A stretch of DNA of 64,000 nucleotides from Brachionus rotundiformis (Eukaryota; Rotifera; Eurotatoria; Ploima; Brachionidae): the NCBI GenBank assembly GCA_016802295.1, contig JAESIW010000180.1:2164039-2228038 (forward strand), written 5' to 3'. Both the position numbers and the translations under genes were made by a program. Positions 25,501-38,600 of this stretch are shown piece by piece. The notes under the pieces were generated by a model, which was given only the letters and a program-made list of their open reading frames with translations, did not search any database and was not told the origin of the DNA. Every line of letters starts with the position of its first letter. Position 1 is the first letter of the stretch.

Positions 25501-28461
25501 ATCTAGATAATAATATATACGCACGATCTTGTGCCAAAGAGAAAAAGGATATTTTATTTTGGGGAGAAAGCTTTGAGTTTTCAAATGTTAATTGTAATGT
25601 TTTAAGAGTTGACGTTTACCAACAAGTAATAGAAACTCAAAAGAAAAAGAGTAAAAAAGATCCATCACAAAATTTGCTCGGCTCGGTAACAATACCAGTT
25701 ACAGCCATAGAGTGCGGCCAACCAATTGAAAAATGGTACAAACTTGAACCAATATCAGATAATAAGCATGAAAGTTACGAAAACTCAACCAACTCATCAG
25801 CAAGCTTTACAACTACACAAAACTTTAGCAAAGACTCAATTTCTATACGAATAAAAGCCAAATACCAATCAGTTGACATACTTCCTTTCAATTGCTACCA
25901 AAAATTGATTGAGTTCATTCGTGTAAAATACCTGAATTTAATTACACTAGAGCCTTTTCTGAATGTCAGAATAAAAGACGATCTGGCTAATAGCCTGGTT
26001 AAAATTGCCTACAAGCTGAAAATTGAGACCAAATTTTTGACTGACTTGGTACTTGCGGAAGTCTTGCAGCTAGAAGACAGTTCACTTACATTTCGCGGCA
26101 ATAGTTTAGCCACGAAATCAATTGAGTCCTATATGAAACTAGTGGGCGAAAATTATCTCAAAATAACTTTGAGTGATTGTGTCAAGAGTATAATTGAGAC
26201 TTGTAATGACTTGGAAATAGATCCATCCAAAGTTTCCAATCAGTCAAGTTTGAATACCAATAGGGAGGAATTGGTTCAAATATTGCACTTGGTATGCGGT
26301 CGAGTATTCAACTCGTTTTCCAATTTTCCACTTGAAATGAAACAGGTGTTCTCTTGTCTGAGACGCGAATGCAAAAACAATGGCAAAACAGATGAAATGT
26401 GTGACACATTGATTAGTGCTAGTATATTTTTGAGATTCATTTGTCCGGCTATACTATCACCCAATTTGTTCAATTTGACCCAAGAGTATCCTCAAGAGAA
26501 AGCAGCTCGCAAATTAACCCTCACTGCTAAAACACTGCAGACAATTGCCAATTTTTCTAAATTTGGAGGAAAAGAATTTTACATGAGCTATGATAAAATG
26601 AATCAATTTGTTGATGAGCACACCGGTTTAATGCGCGACTTTTTGCGCCAAATATCTACTCTAAATGAAGATGAAGAGTTTGAGTTGATGAACGAGGGAC
26701 AAGTTTTGCCTGATTTTAGTCCTAGATTACCCAGACTAACCACAAGTTCGGATCTGGAATTGGTTGATCTTGGCAAACAGTTGAGCATCTTGCACAGTTT
26801 GTTAACTTCAATCGAAATGGGTCTAGATGAGAATAACAAGAGTAAATTCGATCCAGAATTGAGTTCCATTCTGGACGAGATTTCTAGAATGAAAAAAAAT
26901 GATTTTAATGAACCATTCAACTCGACACACAATTCAGCAAATAAACTTTATTCATACGAGAACAGATTACATTTTGCGGTAATGAAGAACCAAAGATTAG
27001 ATGATTCACCAGCTGTTACATCGTCGACTAGTGAACCATGTCAACTAAATATTGAAAATGTTAACACTAATTCATCTTCATCTTCAAGGTACAAATAATT
27101 TAAGAAAAAAATTTTAAATAAATTAAATTCTTTTTCCTAAGAAGCTCAAGTTTAAGGGGTGCAAATTTTACTAATCCAAAAGTGAGTTGTTTTTTTTATA
27201 ATTAAATCCAAAATTATTTTTCTAAAGAATTAAAATTTGAAAATTAGTTTTCAATTCAAAAATAATTTTAAAGCATTTATTTTAATGCCATGTAAACAAT
27301 TTAATTAAAATTACATTAATAAATAATTAATTTTTAAATATTTAATTTAAATTTAATTGTTTAAATTTCTGACTTTATTTTTCGAATTTTTAATTAATGG
27401 AATTAATTTTAAAAAAAATTCTAAATGCTTACAATAAATTATCAACTTTTTTTATGGTGCATACTTTAATTTAATATTTTTTAATTTAAGGAAGCCGAAG
27501 TTCAACTTTTAAAGCAAAAGTTAAAAGAAACAGAACTATCTCTGAAAAAGGAACAGAGTGAAAAATGTCTTATTGAATTTAAACTTAAACAACAACAACA
27601 AGAAAACGAAAAACAAATGCGTAATGTAATAAATAGGTAAATCTTAATACTACAATTTACCAAGTTTAAGTGTTATTTTTAGTTAGAAATATTTCTTGAC
27701 CAAATACTTAAATTTTTTTTAGCCTTTTCATCTTGAGTTATGATTTTTTAAAATGTACCACTTTATTTATCTTTTAAATGCTCTTTCAGCTCACAAAAAT
27801 TAAATTTATTTTAAACGCTCTTAGAATGTAAAATTTTAAAAAATTTTAATAATTTTTTTCAAGATTAATCAAAGTTGAAGAAGAGTTGAGGAAGGAGCAG
27901 GGTGAAATGCACAAACTACTGAAAGCGAAACAAGAAATGATCGAAATTCAGAAAAAAAGAATTGAATATCTGAGCAATCGGTCATTGAATGGTTCAAATT
28001 TGGCCAACAAATCAACCCAATATTCAAATCAATTACTTAACAATTTATCTCAAAACAACCCTGTTTCCAATTATCAGCCAAAGCTGAGACAGCTTAACAA
28101 AACGCAGCTAAAGTCTCATTTAAGTACATCACTTTCAAATTCAAATGATAACATAAATTCAAACATGGTACACTCATCTCAGCCATCTTTAAACAAATTG
28201 AACGAAAAATCCCAAATAGCAGCATCGCCTTCATCATCTTCGTCTTCAATGACCCAATTTTGTTCCTATTTGACTAATGGAAAAAATCAATCGACGAATA
28301 AGCTGAAAATTTCTGGCAAAACAGCGACAATTCTTGACCAACTGCCATCAAATTCAAATTCATTATCCTCTTCAACGTCCTCTAATTTGTCGACTTTAAT
28401 CAACCAAGCACAACTTAACGCCCAAGCTTCTGCAAATTTTCTGAGAGCTAGTGAATTATAG
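22564..28461 (+). CDS. SYNGAP1: SynGAP/DAB2IP-family Ras GTPase-activating protein
   Basis: Seven exons: 22564-22690, 23403-23908, 23968-24137, 24845-27088, 27142-27181, 27491-27636 and 27864-28461. They chain in phase to 1276 residues. Order of parts: a split PH domain (starting KGWILTYQDL near residue 38, closing with RSSEEREKWLQCLRDV), a C2 domain (LQVWLLEAKG ... EKWYKL), and a RasGAP domain with arginine finger R685 in TFRGNSLATK and the FLRFICPAILSPNLF block. A C-terminal coiled coil follows (EVQLLKQKLKETEL ... IKVEEELRKEQGEM) and then a Ser/Asn-rich tail. It stimulates GTP hydrolysis by Ras/Rap at membranes. SYNGAP1, DAB2IP and RASAL2 share this layout, so the symbol denotes the family. 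Introns 1 and 3 are about 710 nt, ten times the norm here. Upstream exons are possible. Confidence 0.93.
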
Positions 28462-30084
28462 ATATTAGTTGTTCTCGTATATTTCCAAAGCAACCAAATA
28501 AAAGTCATTCCATGTACAATTTAATGTTTAGAAAGCGATTTACAATTTATACTTAATCTCTTTAGTTAGCAACAAAAAAGCCTTTTGTAAAAAAAGATAG
28601 ACGAGCAGCTTTTATGTGTTAAAAAAAAAACTATTTTTACTAAAATATTATCTTTTTGTTCAAAATTATTTTAATTTTTAAAATCTAAAAATAATTGATT
28701 TTTTTATTTAATTTAGTTAAAAAGTTAAATTATTGAGGAATGTTAGACAAAATGTAAGATAAAAAAAATTTTCGGTAAATACCGATTATTTTTTTAAATC
28801 TTGCTTTATTGATATAATTTACAAAATCTTAATTATGTAAAGATGTAAAATTTTCTTTTCAAATTTAATTTTTATCAATTCTTAAAATTTTAAATATTTT
28901 TTTTATAAACCTTTTCAAAAATTAAATAAATTTATCATTTAAGTTTTAAATTGATTATTTTTATTTTGTTTAAAGATAAAACTAAATTTAGAAAATTAAT
29001 TGAAAAAAATATTGACTCAATGGCCCAAATTTAATTAAAACATCAATTTAAAAAAAAAATTTAAATAGAAAAATAAAATATAACAAGCATGCTGTATTTA
29101 ATTGTAATTAATTGACAAAATCAATGTTAAGAAATGATGAAATATTCGTTTTCAAAAATAAATGGCATTTCATGTTTTTGTATTTTTTAAAAGAAAAATG
29201 TTGAGAAATTCTGTATACTCTGAAAAATAGATTTTTCTATTTAATCAAGTTAATTTAAATTTAAATTAAGTAATAATTAAATTTGGTAGATATGTTTTTT
29301 CTAATTAAGTCAACGATAGCTAAAATTAATTTTCAAGTAGTATTTTAAATATATTACTTAAAAAGGTAAAAATATATAATGAAAATATCATTAAAACCAA
29401 TGATAGTCACGGTTATAATTTGTCAATTATTTTTTTCTATTACTAATTTTCTTTTAACAAAATGTAATTTAATCAGAAAATTAATCTCTTGCTAAAACAA
29501 TTAGTCAGAATAATTTAATAAAATTGCACATAAATTTTACCTATTTTTCTATTGGGTTATAAGATAAAGATAATGTTATTAATTTATTTTTTTTAATTAA
29601 AATATCTAAAATGAATTTATTCAGGCAAATAATTTTATTTAATTTGTTAACTGCTCATAAATTTTCATGTAACTCAAACTGGACAAAAAATATAGATACA
29701 GATATCGTGTTTACTCTATTCATAAATATTAGAATCACTTAATAGTCATGTTACATGAAGAATCCACATTCCATTTTAAAATTTGCTTTGATTGAATAAC
29801 TAATTATAGTTGTGCTCTAATTGAGTAATGAATTTTTACTTAGGAATTTTTATTTAATAACCAATTTTAATTTAGAATATTTAAATTTGGTCTGAAAAAT
29901 TACATCTAAATGATGTTCTCTAAAAATCATTTTTCGAAAAATTTGTTTTTTTCAATTAAAAAAGTATTTATGAGGAAAATTAGTTGTTTGCTAGTTATAA
30001 ACTAAAGGTAAATTGCATATAAATATTGGCGAATCAAGGTTAAAATGTACCATATTTGTGACTGGAAAATTTTTAAATACAAAA
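28462..30084. other. intergenic region
   Basis: AT-rich and mostly featureless. A 43-codon frame at 29611-29742 begins with a signal-peptide-like stretch (MNLFRQIILFNLLTA) but has no continuation that I can chain, so I do not call it a gene. The promoter of the repeat-rich membrane protein should be near 30000. Confidence 0.4.
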
Positions 30085-32723
30085 ATGTATTATTATTATA
30101 ATGCCAGGTTAGATCTAAAAAGCAATTGATTTTTAAACTATATTATTAGCTTTTATTAATTAAGGCCTAAGCGCATAGTTTCCGGCGGACAGGCTGGAAT
30201 TGTATTTGGTTTATTAATTATACCATGCGTGATTCTTATTATAGGTGGTATTGTAGCGCTTGCTCTTATCCCAGTTTACTTAAGCGATGGTAGTAGTAGT
30301 TCTTCTACTACTACTAGTACTGCTTCTACTGGTACTACCGAAACAGTAGCCATGAACAATGTAGCAGAAATAGGTTCAGCTAGGTTAACAGTAAATGGAT
30401 CTGATACATCTCAAATGACACTATTTGTAATTTTTGTTTGTTTCGAAATTAAAAAAGTTAAAAATTTGTTTAAAAAAGATCGAAGATCTAGTTAAAATTA
30501 TTGAAACGTCAGCAACGATTTCATTTAATACTTCTGGGTAACTTTTGATCTACAAACTATTCAAATTAAAATTGCTCTATTATAAAAGAGCTAACATAAA
30601 TGTGATCATTCTTAATCAATATTCAGACAATAATACGACAGCCGACTATAGAAGTATATTGCAGAAGTTTTATACAAATGGTTCTGATATAGAAGGCCAA
30701 GCTCCTCCAAATTCCAGAGCTACAGTAGATGTTTATCAAATTACAATAAAAAGTAGCAATTCTATATTTTGGATATGAATGTTTATATTTAAGAATTTTA
30801 GGAGTACGTTCAAGAAATTATATTTTGAATGGTGTTACAGCTAATGAAAATGAATATTGTGACATTTATTTTACTGAAGGCCGCGAAGATTGCGTTATTT
30901 TTACAACTTATCCAAATGGAACAACAAGCGAAAACAAAGTAAACAAAACACAAACGCCTTTCACTGAGGGTAATTAATTTGATAATTTAAAAATACAAGA
31001 ATTCAAATCTATTTCCTTATCTAAATTATTATTTTATTAGGCTTAAACATAACAACAGTATCATCTACATTGTTTGTTTCTAATTCAACATCAAATTCGA
31101 CAGGACCTGAAGAAATTACAACATCAAATTCTACAGGGGTTGAAGAAATTACAACATCAAATTCTACAGGGGTTGAAGAAATTACAACATTAAATACCAA
31201 TGAGACCTTAACCACAGATATTATGAATGTGACAGAAAACACGAATTCAACGACAGACATGGTATCTGGTGTCAGAGTAGTGGAAATTGTCCAATTCGAA
31301 GGACTAGCAGATATTGAAGAAACAGGAGGTGCAAGGTCATACATGGCAGGAAATTTAGATATTTCTCCAATGATAGAAATAGTAATTATTTTTATTTAAT
31401 AAGAATTTTTAAAATTTAATCTTGAAATTTTAAAAAGTTGAGAAATATATTCATTTCAATTGAACCTGGTTCAGATATTGTATTCAATATTTTTAAGTAA
31501 ATTAATTGAAAATTTGAGATAAATCTAACATTTAAATGAATTTTATAGTTCTGCTCCTAAAAAGTACCGAATAGATGCCAATTTAACCAAGTCGTTTACC
31601 AACACTTCTTTGGATACAAATTATTTGGGAATAGTAGAAAAATTAGATAAGGAAAAAGCAAAAGTGATAGATGCACGTCCAACAAACTCAACGGCTTCAG
31701 TAGATATATCAAAAATTAAATTAAAAAGTACAATTTTAAGAATTTATTAATGAAAAAATTTACAAATAATTAAAAGAAAAGAGAACAACGGAAACAAGGG
31801 AGGATGATTACAACATTACTGAAGAAGAAGATTGTGATATTGATTTTTTGGCAGGATCAAAAAGTTGTTCAAAAGTTATAATATTGATTGATGGAAATGG
31901 ATTAACAAGTAGTGCCACAGAAAGTTTTAACCAAACTGGTGTTCCATTTACTCAAGGTAATAAAAATTTCGGTTAATTTTTTCATAAATTTTATGTAAAA
32001 ATAAAAAAAGAATCAACGACCACAAATGGAAATTCAAGTTTAGAAGCCACCACTGAAGAAATATGTATAGAAGAAACGACTATGTTAGTTTCGACTGAAG
32101 AAAATGAAAATTCTACTGAAGAATGTATTGATGATTCAACTACTCAAAGTTTTACAGAACAAGTCTCAATTGATACAGATTCTAGTGAAGGATCTACAAA
32201 TGAAGATTCTAGTGAAGGATCTACAGATGAAGATTCTAGTGAAGGATCTACAAATGAAGATTCTAGTGAAAGTTCTACAAATGAAGATTCTAGTGAAGGA
32301 TCTACAAATGAAGATTCTAGTGAAGGATCTACAGATGAAGATTCTAGTGAAGGATCTACAGATGAAGATTCTAGTGAAGGATCTACAAATGAAGATTCTA
32401 GTGAAAGTTCTACAAATCTAATTTCAAGTGAAAGTTCTACAAATGAAGATTCTAGTGAAGGATCTACAAATGAAGATTCTAGTGAAGGATCTACAAATGA
32501 AGATTCTAGTGAAGGATCTACAAATGAAGATTCTAGTGAAGGATCTACAGATGAAGATTCTAGTGAAGGATCTACAAATGAAGATTCTAGTGAAAGTTCT
32601 ACAAATCTAATTTCAAGTGAAAGTTCTACAAATCAAGATTCTAGTGAAGGATCTACAAATGAAGATTCTAGTGAAAGTTCTACAAATCTAATTTCAAGTG
32701 AAAGTTCTACAAACGCACCATAA
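30085..32723 (+). CDS. type II-like membrane protein with Ser/Thr/Glu repeat tail
   Basis: Probable exons: 30085-30107, 30165-30426, 30479-30537, about 30652-30752, 30802-30969, 31041-31335, 31549-31728, 31777-31956 and 32011-32723. A short basic start (ARPKRIVSGGQ) precedes one membrane helix (GIVFGLLIIPCVILIIGG and following residues). The rest would then be outside the cell. Two homologous modules follow, each with an IDANLTKSF/LVKIIETSATISF-type strand region and a two-cysteine loop (CDIYFTEGREDC and CDIDFLAGSKSC) ending PFTEG or PFTQG. They are separated by a threefold 11-residue repeat (TSNSTGVEEIT). The tail is 20 copies of a 9-residue DSSEGSTNE unit, a likely O-glycosylated stalk. The exon 3 to 4 join is uncertain, because the good acceptor at 30626 gives the wrong phase. 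No family recognised. Confidence 0.65.
31088..31186 (+). repeat. 33-bp coding tandem repeat, 3 copies
   Basis: Three consecutive copies encode TSNSTG(P/V)EEIT, the last ending in a diverged TLNT. The repeat lies between the two ectodomain modules and is rich in N-glycosylation sequons (NST). Confidence 0.8.
32178..32717 (+). repeat. 27-bp coding minisatellite, 20 units
   Basis: Twenty in-frame 27-bp units encode DSSE(G/S)STN(E/D) variants. ISSESSTN units recur as DSSESSTNL-ISSESSTN pairs, a higher-order pattern suggesting block duplication. The second forward frame is also open over much of the array, producing a spurious lysine/leucine-rich frame. Copy number is expected to vary between individuals. 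Confidence 0.95.
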
Positions 32724-32959
32724 AGACTTTGTTATAGTTATATCATTATATTTATAGTTAACTTTTAGTTAAACTTAAAAATCAATCAATTTTTTCATCT
32801 AAAAATTTTTTTATAAAATGACTTCTCTGAATAATTTTCAATAAGTTGTGTATATAATCTAACAAAAATGCTTATTTAATTAAAATGATATTATTTCAAT
32901 CATAGAATTTTAAAATAAAATTATTCAGTTTGATTATTTTCACTACTTTTTATTAATAA

Positions 32960-34687
32960 ATGGATAATATCGATGATTTGTATAATCTTTTCCCGGAAAT
33001 TAAAGACCATATAATTGTATTAAAAAAAATTGGCCAAGGTAAAGTTATTGAATAAAAATAATATTGTATTGACAGAACTTTAGGTACTTTTAGCTATGTG
33101 TACCTAGGTGAATTCTCGCATAGACCTAGCGAAAAAATCGCTTTAAAATATGTCATTCCAACGAGTTCTCCATCAAGAACAAAACAAGAAATTGACTGTC
33201 TATTAAACATTGGGTAATTGAGTTAATTATCAAGAATAGTTTATATCTCATTTTTTCAGTGGAAGAGAAAATGTTATTGGAGTCCTGGCTGTGTTAAGAA
33301 ACAAATCTCATATTCTAATCATTATGCCTTTTATTGAACATGAGCCTTTTAATGTAATTTTGCCATTTAAGTTTCAATTGTAAATTAAATTAGATCTACC
33401 TAAGGATTCTTTTATCTTTTGGAACTTAGAAGAAGTGCGTGATTATATGCAAGGTCTTCTTATTGCTTTAAACCGCGTTCATCAATGTGGCATTATACAC
33501 AGGGATGTAAAACCAAGCAATTTTCTTTATGATAGAGATAAAAAAATGTAAGCAAATTTTAATACTTAAACTTAAAAATAGAGATAATAATCGCAAAAAT
33601 TAAATTTAAGATATGCTTTAGTCGATTTTGGTCTGGCACAAAATTATGACAGATCATCAGAAAATATTTTTAATTATGAAAAATTAAACAAAAATCGTCA
33701 AATAAATGAAAATACTCCTAGTAGAAAAAACATGATAGCAATTAGTTCAAAAAAATCAACTGGTCATCTTATTCTCACTGCTCCAAAAGTTTGTAACAAT
33801 AAAGCTGAGGTTAACTCATTGCCACATGGTCCATCTAGTGAAAAATCTCTTCTAAGCAATTCTCAAAGCTTTGACTGCAATTTAAATCAAGAGACAAAAA
33901 AAGCAACCAGTCCGACTATAAATTATCAGCAAAAAAAGTTCGATTCACCAAAACCAAGTGCAAACAATTTGCAAAAGTATTATAGTTTTCAAAAATCAAA
34001 TTATTCAGATAAATGCAATTGCTTTAATATGCCAATTGTGTGTGAGATTTGCACTGCTAGGTAAAACTACTTCTTGCTTATTAAAATGGTATTTTAAATA
34101 AAGCATATAGGTCAAACAAGTGGGCTCCCAGAGCAGGAACTGCGGGATTTCGAGCTCCAGAAGTTCTTTTTAGATCAAATCATCAAACTCCAGGTATTCA
34201 ATCTAAAAATCTTTTTAAAAAATAAAAGAATTGTCCATAGCTGTTGATGTATGGAGTGCTGGTATTGTGCTTTTGAGCATATTAAGTGGACGTTATCCTT
34301 TTTTTAAAGCAGTTGATGATAATATGGCAATAATGCAGCTTGTTTCCGTTTTTGGATTCGAATCGGTTCGAAAGAGTTCAACTAAATATGGTAATTCTCA
34401 GAATAATGAAAAAAAAAATAGACAATTTTTTTAAAGGTGAATCATTCTTATGTTCATATGAAAAAAAGCCGGAAGATTTGAAAGAAATTTGTAAAAAATT
34501 GCGCAAAAAAACTGTCGCTAATCTTAAGGCAAAAAAGAATATTGATTTGGAAAAAAAATCTGATTCAGATATTTTAGAAGAATTTCCAGATTGTGCGTAT
34601 GATTTGCTAAAGAAGCTTTTAGATCTTGATTATGAAAAACGAATCAGTGCTGAAAGTGCTTTAAAACACCAATTTTTTCAAATATAA
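32960..34687 (+). CDS. CDC7: Cdc7 (DDK) protein kinase
   Basis: Eight exons: 32960-33038, 33084-33213, 33260-33353, 33405-33547, 33611-34060, 34111-34193, 34229-34390 and 34437-34687, giving 463 residues. Kinase motifs: glycine loop GQGTFSYV (about 25-32), ALK lysine 48, HRDVKPSN (133-140), DFG 154-156 and APE 314-316, then DVWSAG. The roughly 160-residue insert between DFG and APE is the Cdc7 hallmark. It ends with a cysteine cluster (CNCF...VCEIC) directly before APRAGTAGFRAPE, as in animal Cdc7, where it helps bind zinc and the activator Dbf4. With Dbf4 it phosphorylates MCM proteins to fire replication origins in the nucleus. The fourth acceptor (33404, CCTAAG) is not pyrimidine-rich but is the only one that keeps phase. 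Confidence 0.94.
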
Positions 34688-35650
34688 TATAATTAAATTG
34701 TAAATCAACATTAATTTACCAATATATATTTTAATAAATATTTTATTACATAAATCAATTTAAACAATTAAAAAATTCTTTTTTTTTCTGGTAATCAAAG
34801 TTTATTTGTTCATTTGAGTTTATTTTTTATACTTTAATAAAGTAAAATTTTAATTATTTTAAACAGTCCAATTATCTTCATATTTGGAATAATATAGGAT
34901 CTTATAAGGTTTCAATGGTCGATTATCCGAAACCAGGTTTTCATAAATGCATTTTATAACATATATATAATTTGTTAAAATTAATTTTTGAATTGATGTA
35001 TTAATTTAAATTCAGGATTAACATTAATTTATTATTTGATTTGTTTATTAATGCACGATTAAAAATTGAAGAAATAAAATAATTAGGAATTACTGAAAAC
35101 TTGTTGTTTTTTTTATAATGAGAGGTTAATATTTAGTTTAATTAAATTTTAAGAAATTAGACATCTAATTCAAATTCTAATTAACATACGTAGGTAGAAA
35201 CTTGTTTTGAGTAATTGATGCATACATTTTATGGGAAAGAATCAGTAATGGTTAAAAATAAAAAATCAAATTACTTATTACTGATTTTAATTATTTTATT
35301 TTAATTTCTTCTAAATTAATTAATGTCAATCTTGGAAAATCATGCAAATTTTAATTAGAAATTGTAACAAAAACACTTAAATTAACTCTAAATAGATAAT
35401 TTGTTGAATAACGTAAAAAAGATTAAATTCAAAATATGTTTTATTAAATTGTAGAAAAAAAATATTAAAAAACTAGAATCGATTTTAATTAGAAAAGATC
35501 TTTTTAAACTATCCCAAAATGATTAATAAATAACTATTCAAATGTCTAGTTAATTTTGATATAATAATTTAAATAAATAATCCATATAATTTCAAATATT
35601 GAATTAGTTTCATATGAAATATTCTTGGTTTTAATTTTTCCTTTTAAGTC
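34688..35650. other. intergenic region before ERCC6
   Basis: AT-rich and without coding islands. It lies between two genes read in the same direction, so it combines the Cdc7 3' flank and the ERCC6 promoter. I see no specific element. Confidence 0.5.
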
Positions 35651-38600
35651 ATGATTGATCAAGATGCAAATAATGACCAAATATCTGACAAAATTTCTAC
35701 CTGCAGCTTACCGAATCCAAATCATTCTAAATCGAACGATTTCCATGTTCAAATAAACAAAGACCTGATAAAATCCAACTCTTCATCACTTCCTGAAGAG
35801 CTTAAATCACTCGGAGTCAAATGTTTCAATGAAAATGACTTTGAAAAAGGAGTCCTCTTACAAGTTGACTTGAAAATTGCTGAATACGAACTAGAGCAGG
35901 CACAGAAGAATCTCAATCCATCCATTTCTTCCTACCAAGATCATTTGAAGCGTAAAAGTGACCAAATTTCTTCAGTAAATGAAGAAAAAATATGCGAAAA
36001 ACAAACAGCTTTGGAAAAAAAGTTGGAAAACTACAACATGTATTTAAATGGGGAATTGATCGAGGACTCATTGGATTCAAATTCCGGACTTGAAGAAAAA
36101 ATCAAAACTGGAGAAATTACACCATTTGCGAGTCTTTTATGCAAAAAAAAACAAAATTTAGATTCATCAAAAAATGATGGAAAAACAAATCCTGACAAAA
36201 AGTCAAAAATAAGCAGCTCTTTATCATCTAATGATTTTGACTCATTTTTGCTTGATTTGGACAAGAAAAAATCTCATTCCGTTTTGAAAAACAAGAAGAA
36301 GTTAGAAGAGATTAGGGCAAAGAATCTGGCCGACGAAATCAAAAAAAAAGAAGATGCCAAAAATTATAGAGTTACAGATAAAACAGATTTTGATATGTTT
36401 CTTAGCGAATTTGACCAAAAGTCAAAACCAAAAAAGCCAAAACCTAAAATTGGACAAAACAATGGCAAAATAGTTAAGAAAAAAACGAACTCATTAAATG
36501 AGTCGGTAATTGAGGAACAACTGAAAGAATGTGACAAGTTCTTTGAAGAATATAATTTATTTAAAAAATTTGAAAAAACTGACCCCAATTTAGAGGATCT
36601 CTTGCCTCAAGTTGATAAAGAGCCAAAAATAGACAAGATATCGTTTATGAAGATGATAGAAGATAGTGATGAAGAGGATGAGGAAAATTGTAAAAAAGAG
36701 CTTAATCTCACTGAAATACCTAGGCAAAAAGTTAAAGAAAAAAAAAACTTAAATAAAGAATTAGATGATTTTAGTTATGAAGAATTGGAGTTTGATGATC
36801 AATCAAAGGATCCAGATTATGATGTAATTAGTGAGAAATCAGATAGTAGTAGTGTAGAATATGACACCGAGGAAGAATTGCCATCAAAATTGTTTGAAAA
36901 AGCCAAAAAAAAGAAAAGACTTAAAAATTCCTGTATGGATGATGGTGATGAAGATATTTTTTTGGAAAGATTAGCCAAGCTTGAACAATATGAGACACAG
37001 GTCAAACAAGATGAAGCAAACGAGGACTTTGATTTCGCTGATGAAGAAACAGTTTTTAATACTAATATCGTTATTAATAATGGAGAACACTTTGAAATGG
37101 AATCAGGCTTAAGAGTACCACAACAAATTTGGAAAAAATTATACGGATTTCAAAAAACTGGTGTAAAGTGGCTATGGGAACTTCATTTACAAAAATGTGG
37201 AGGAATTTTAGGTTAATAATTTTCTTATTTATTTAAAAATGATTGTTTCTGTCATTCTACATAAAAATTATTTTAATCTTAATCAGGGATTATATAGTTT
37301 AATTAAAATTAAAAGAAAATTTATTAAATTAATTTTATATCTTTATTTTTAGTTAGATTAAAGTGGTTTTGATTTCTAAGAATTTTTGTAATTATCTTTA
37401 CTTTGGTATTTTTAGCTGTTAATTTTTGTTTCTTTCAAAGAAAAGGCATTAGTTCGATGTAACCGCGTGGCTCTCTGATTCCATGTACCCAGTCGATAAT
37501 TAAGATTCCCTTTTTTAATTTTAGATCTGCGCCCTTTCTTGATTGTTTATCTGTTTCTGTACCATTTTGATTTAGATAATTAGAATACTAACTATGTTTA
37601 TATATGAATTTGATGGAAATCAGTCTGCCCTCTTTTGGACTAATCCAGCATAATTCTTGAAATTTAAATAGAGACAGAAGACAAACTATCTCATCATATC
37701 AAGATCTCGACTTTTAGTTCTCATATTTTAATTAATCTAAATCAAATTTTTAAATCAAAAATAATAAAGTATCTTTCTCTTTATATCTAAAATTTCTTCA
37801 ATTCAGATCAAGGAGCCTTTGATCAAAATTAGTAATTGAATTTTCAAAAGTTAGCTAGTTTCAATTTAAAAAGATATTTTATTTTATTTACATTTTATTA
37901 AATTTTAGTATTGAATATTGTTTTATTTAAGGTGATGAAATGGGACTAGGAAAGACCATTCAATTAATATCATATTTAGCTTCATTAAGATACAGTAGAT
38001 TAAAAACAGAAAGCTCAAATTATTGTGGTCTTGGTCCTGTATTGATAATTGTTCCAGTTACCTTAATTGCTCAATGGGTCGAGTCATTCCATACATGGTG
38101 GCCCTATTTCAGAGTTTGTGTTCTTCACGAAATTGGTACATATACAAACGCATCTAAATCTCAACTAATCGATGATACCGTTTTGTCCAACGGGATTCTC
38201 ATATCTACATATTCAAGTTTAATAATATACGATAGAAAACTAATATCAAAAAATTGGCACTATGTTATATTGGACGAAGGTCATAAAATCAGAAATCCGG
38301 ACGCTAAGATAACTATTGTAGCAAAATGTTTGAGAACGCCACACAGAATTATTCTAAGTGGATCTCCGATACAAAATAATTTAAAAGAACTTTGGTCTTT
38401 ATTTGATTTTATATTTCCGGGAAAACTGGGAACTCTTCCAGTTTTTATGGAAAGTTTTTCAGTACCTATTATCCAAGGTGGTTATTCAAATGCATCTGAC
38501 CTTCAAATTCAAACATCTTATCGGTGTGCATCTATCTTAAAGGATACAATCATGCCATATTTGCTACGTCGGGTAAAAAACGATGTCAAAATGTCGCTAA

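Noticed and set aside
32104..32610. Lysine/leucine-rich repeat frame over the minisatellite
   Set aside because: It is the second frame of the 27-bp repeat, whose unit has no stop there. The Ser/Thr/Glu frame continues upstream exons in phase.
32178..32717. CRISPR-like array
   Set aside because: Units are contiguous without unique spacers and are translated within a eukaryotic gene.
37440..37510. tRNA in the ERCC6 intron
   Set aside because: There is no B-box and no cloverleaf that I can fold. No tRNA or rRNA was found anywhere in the window.
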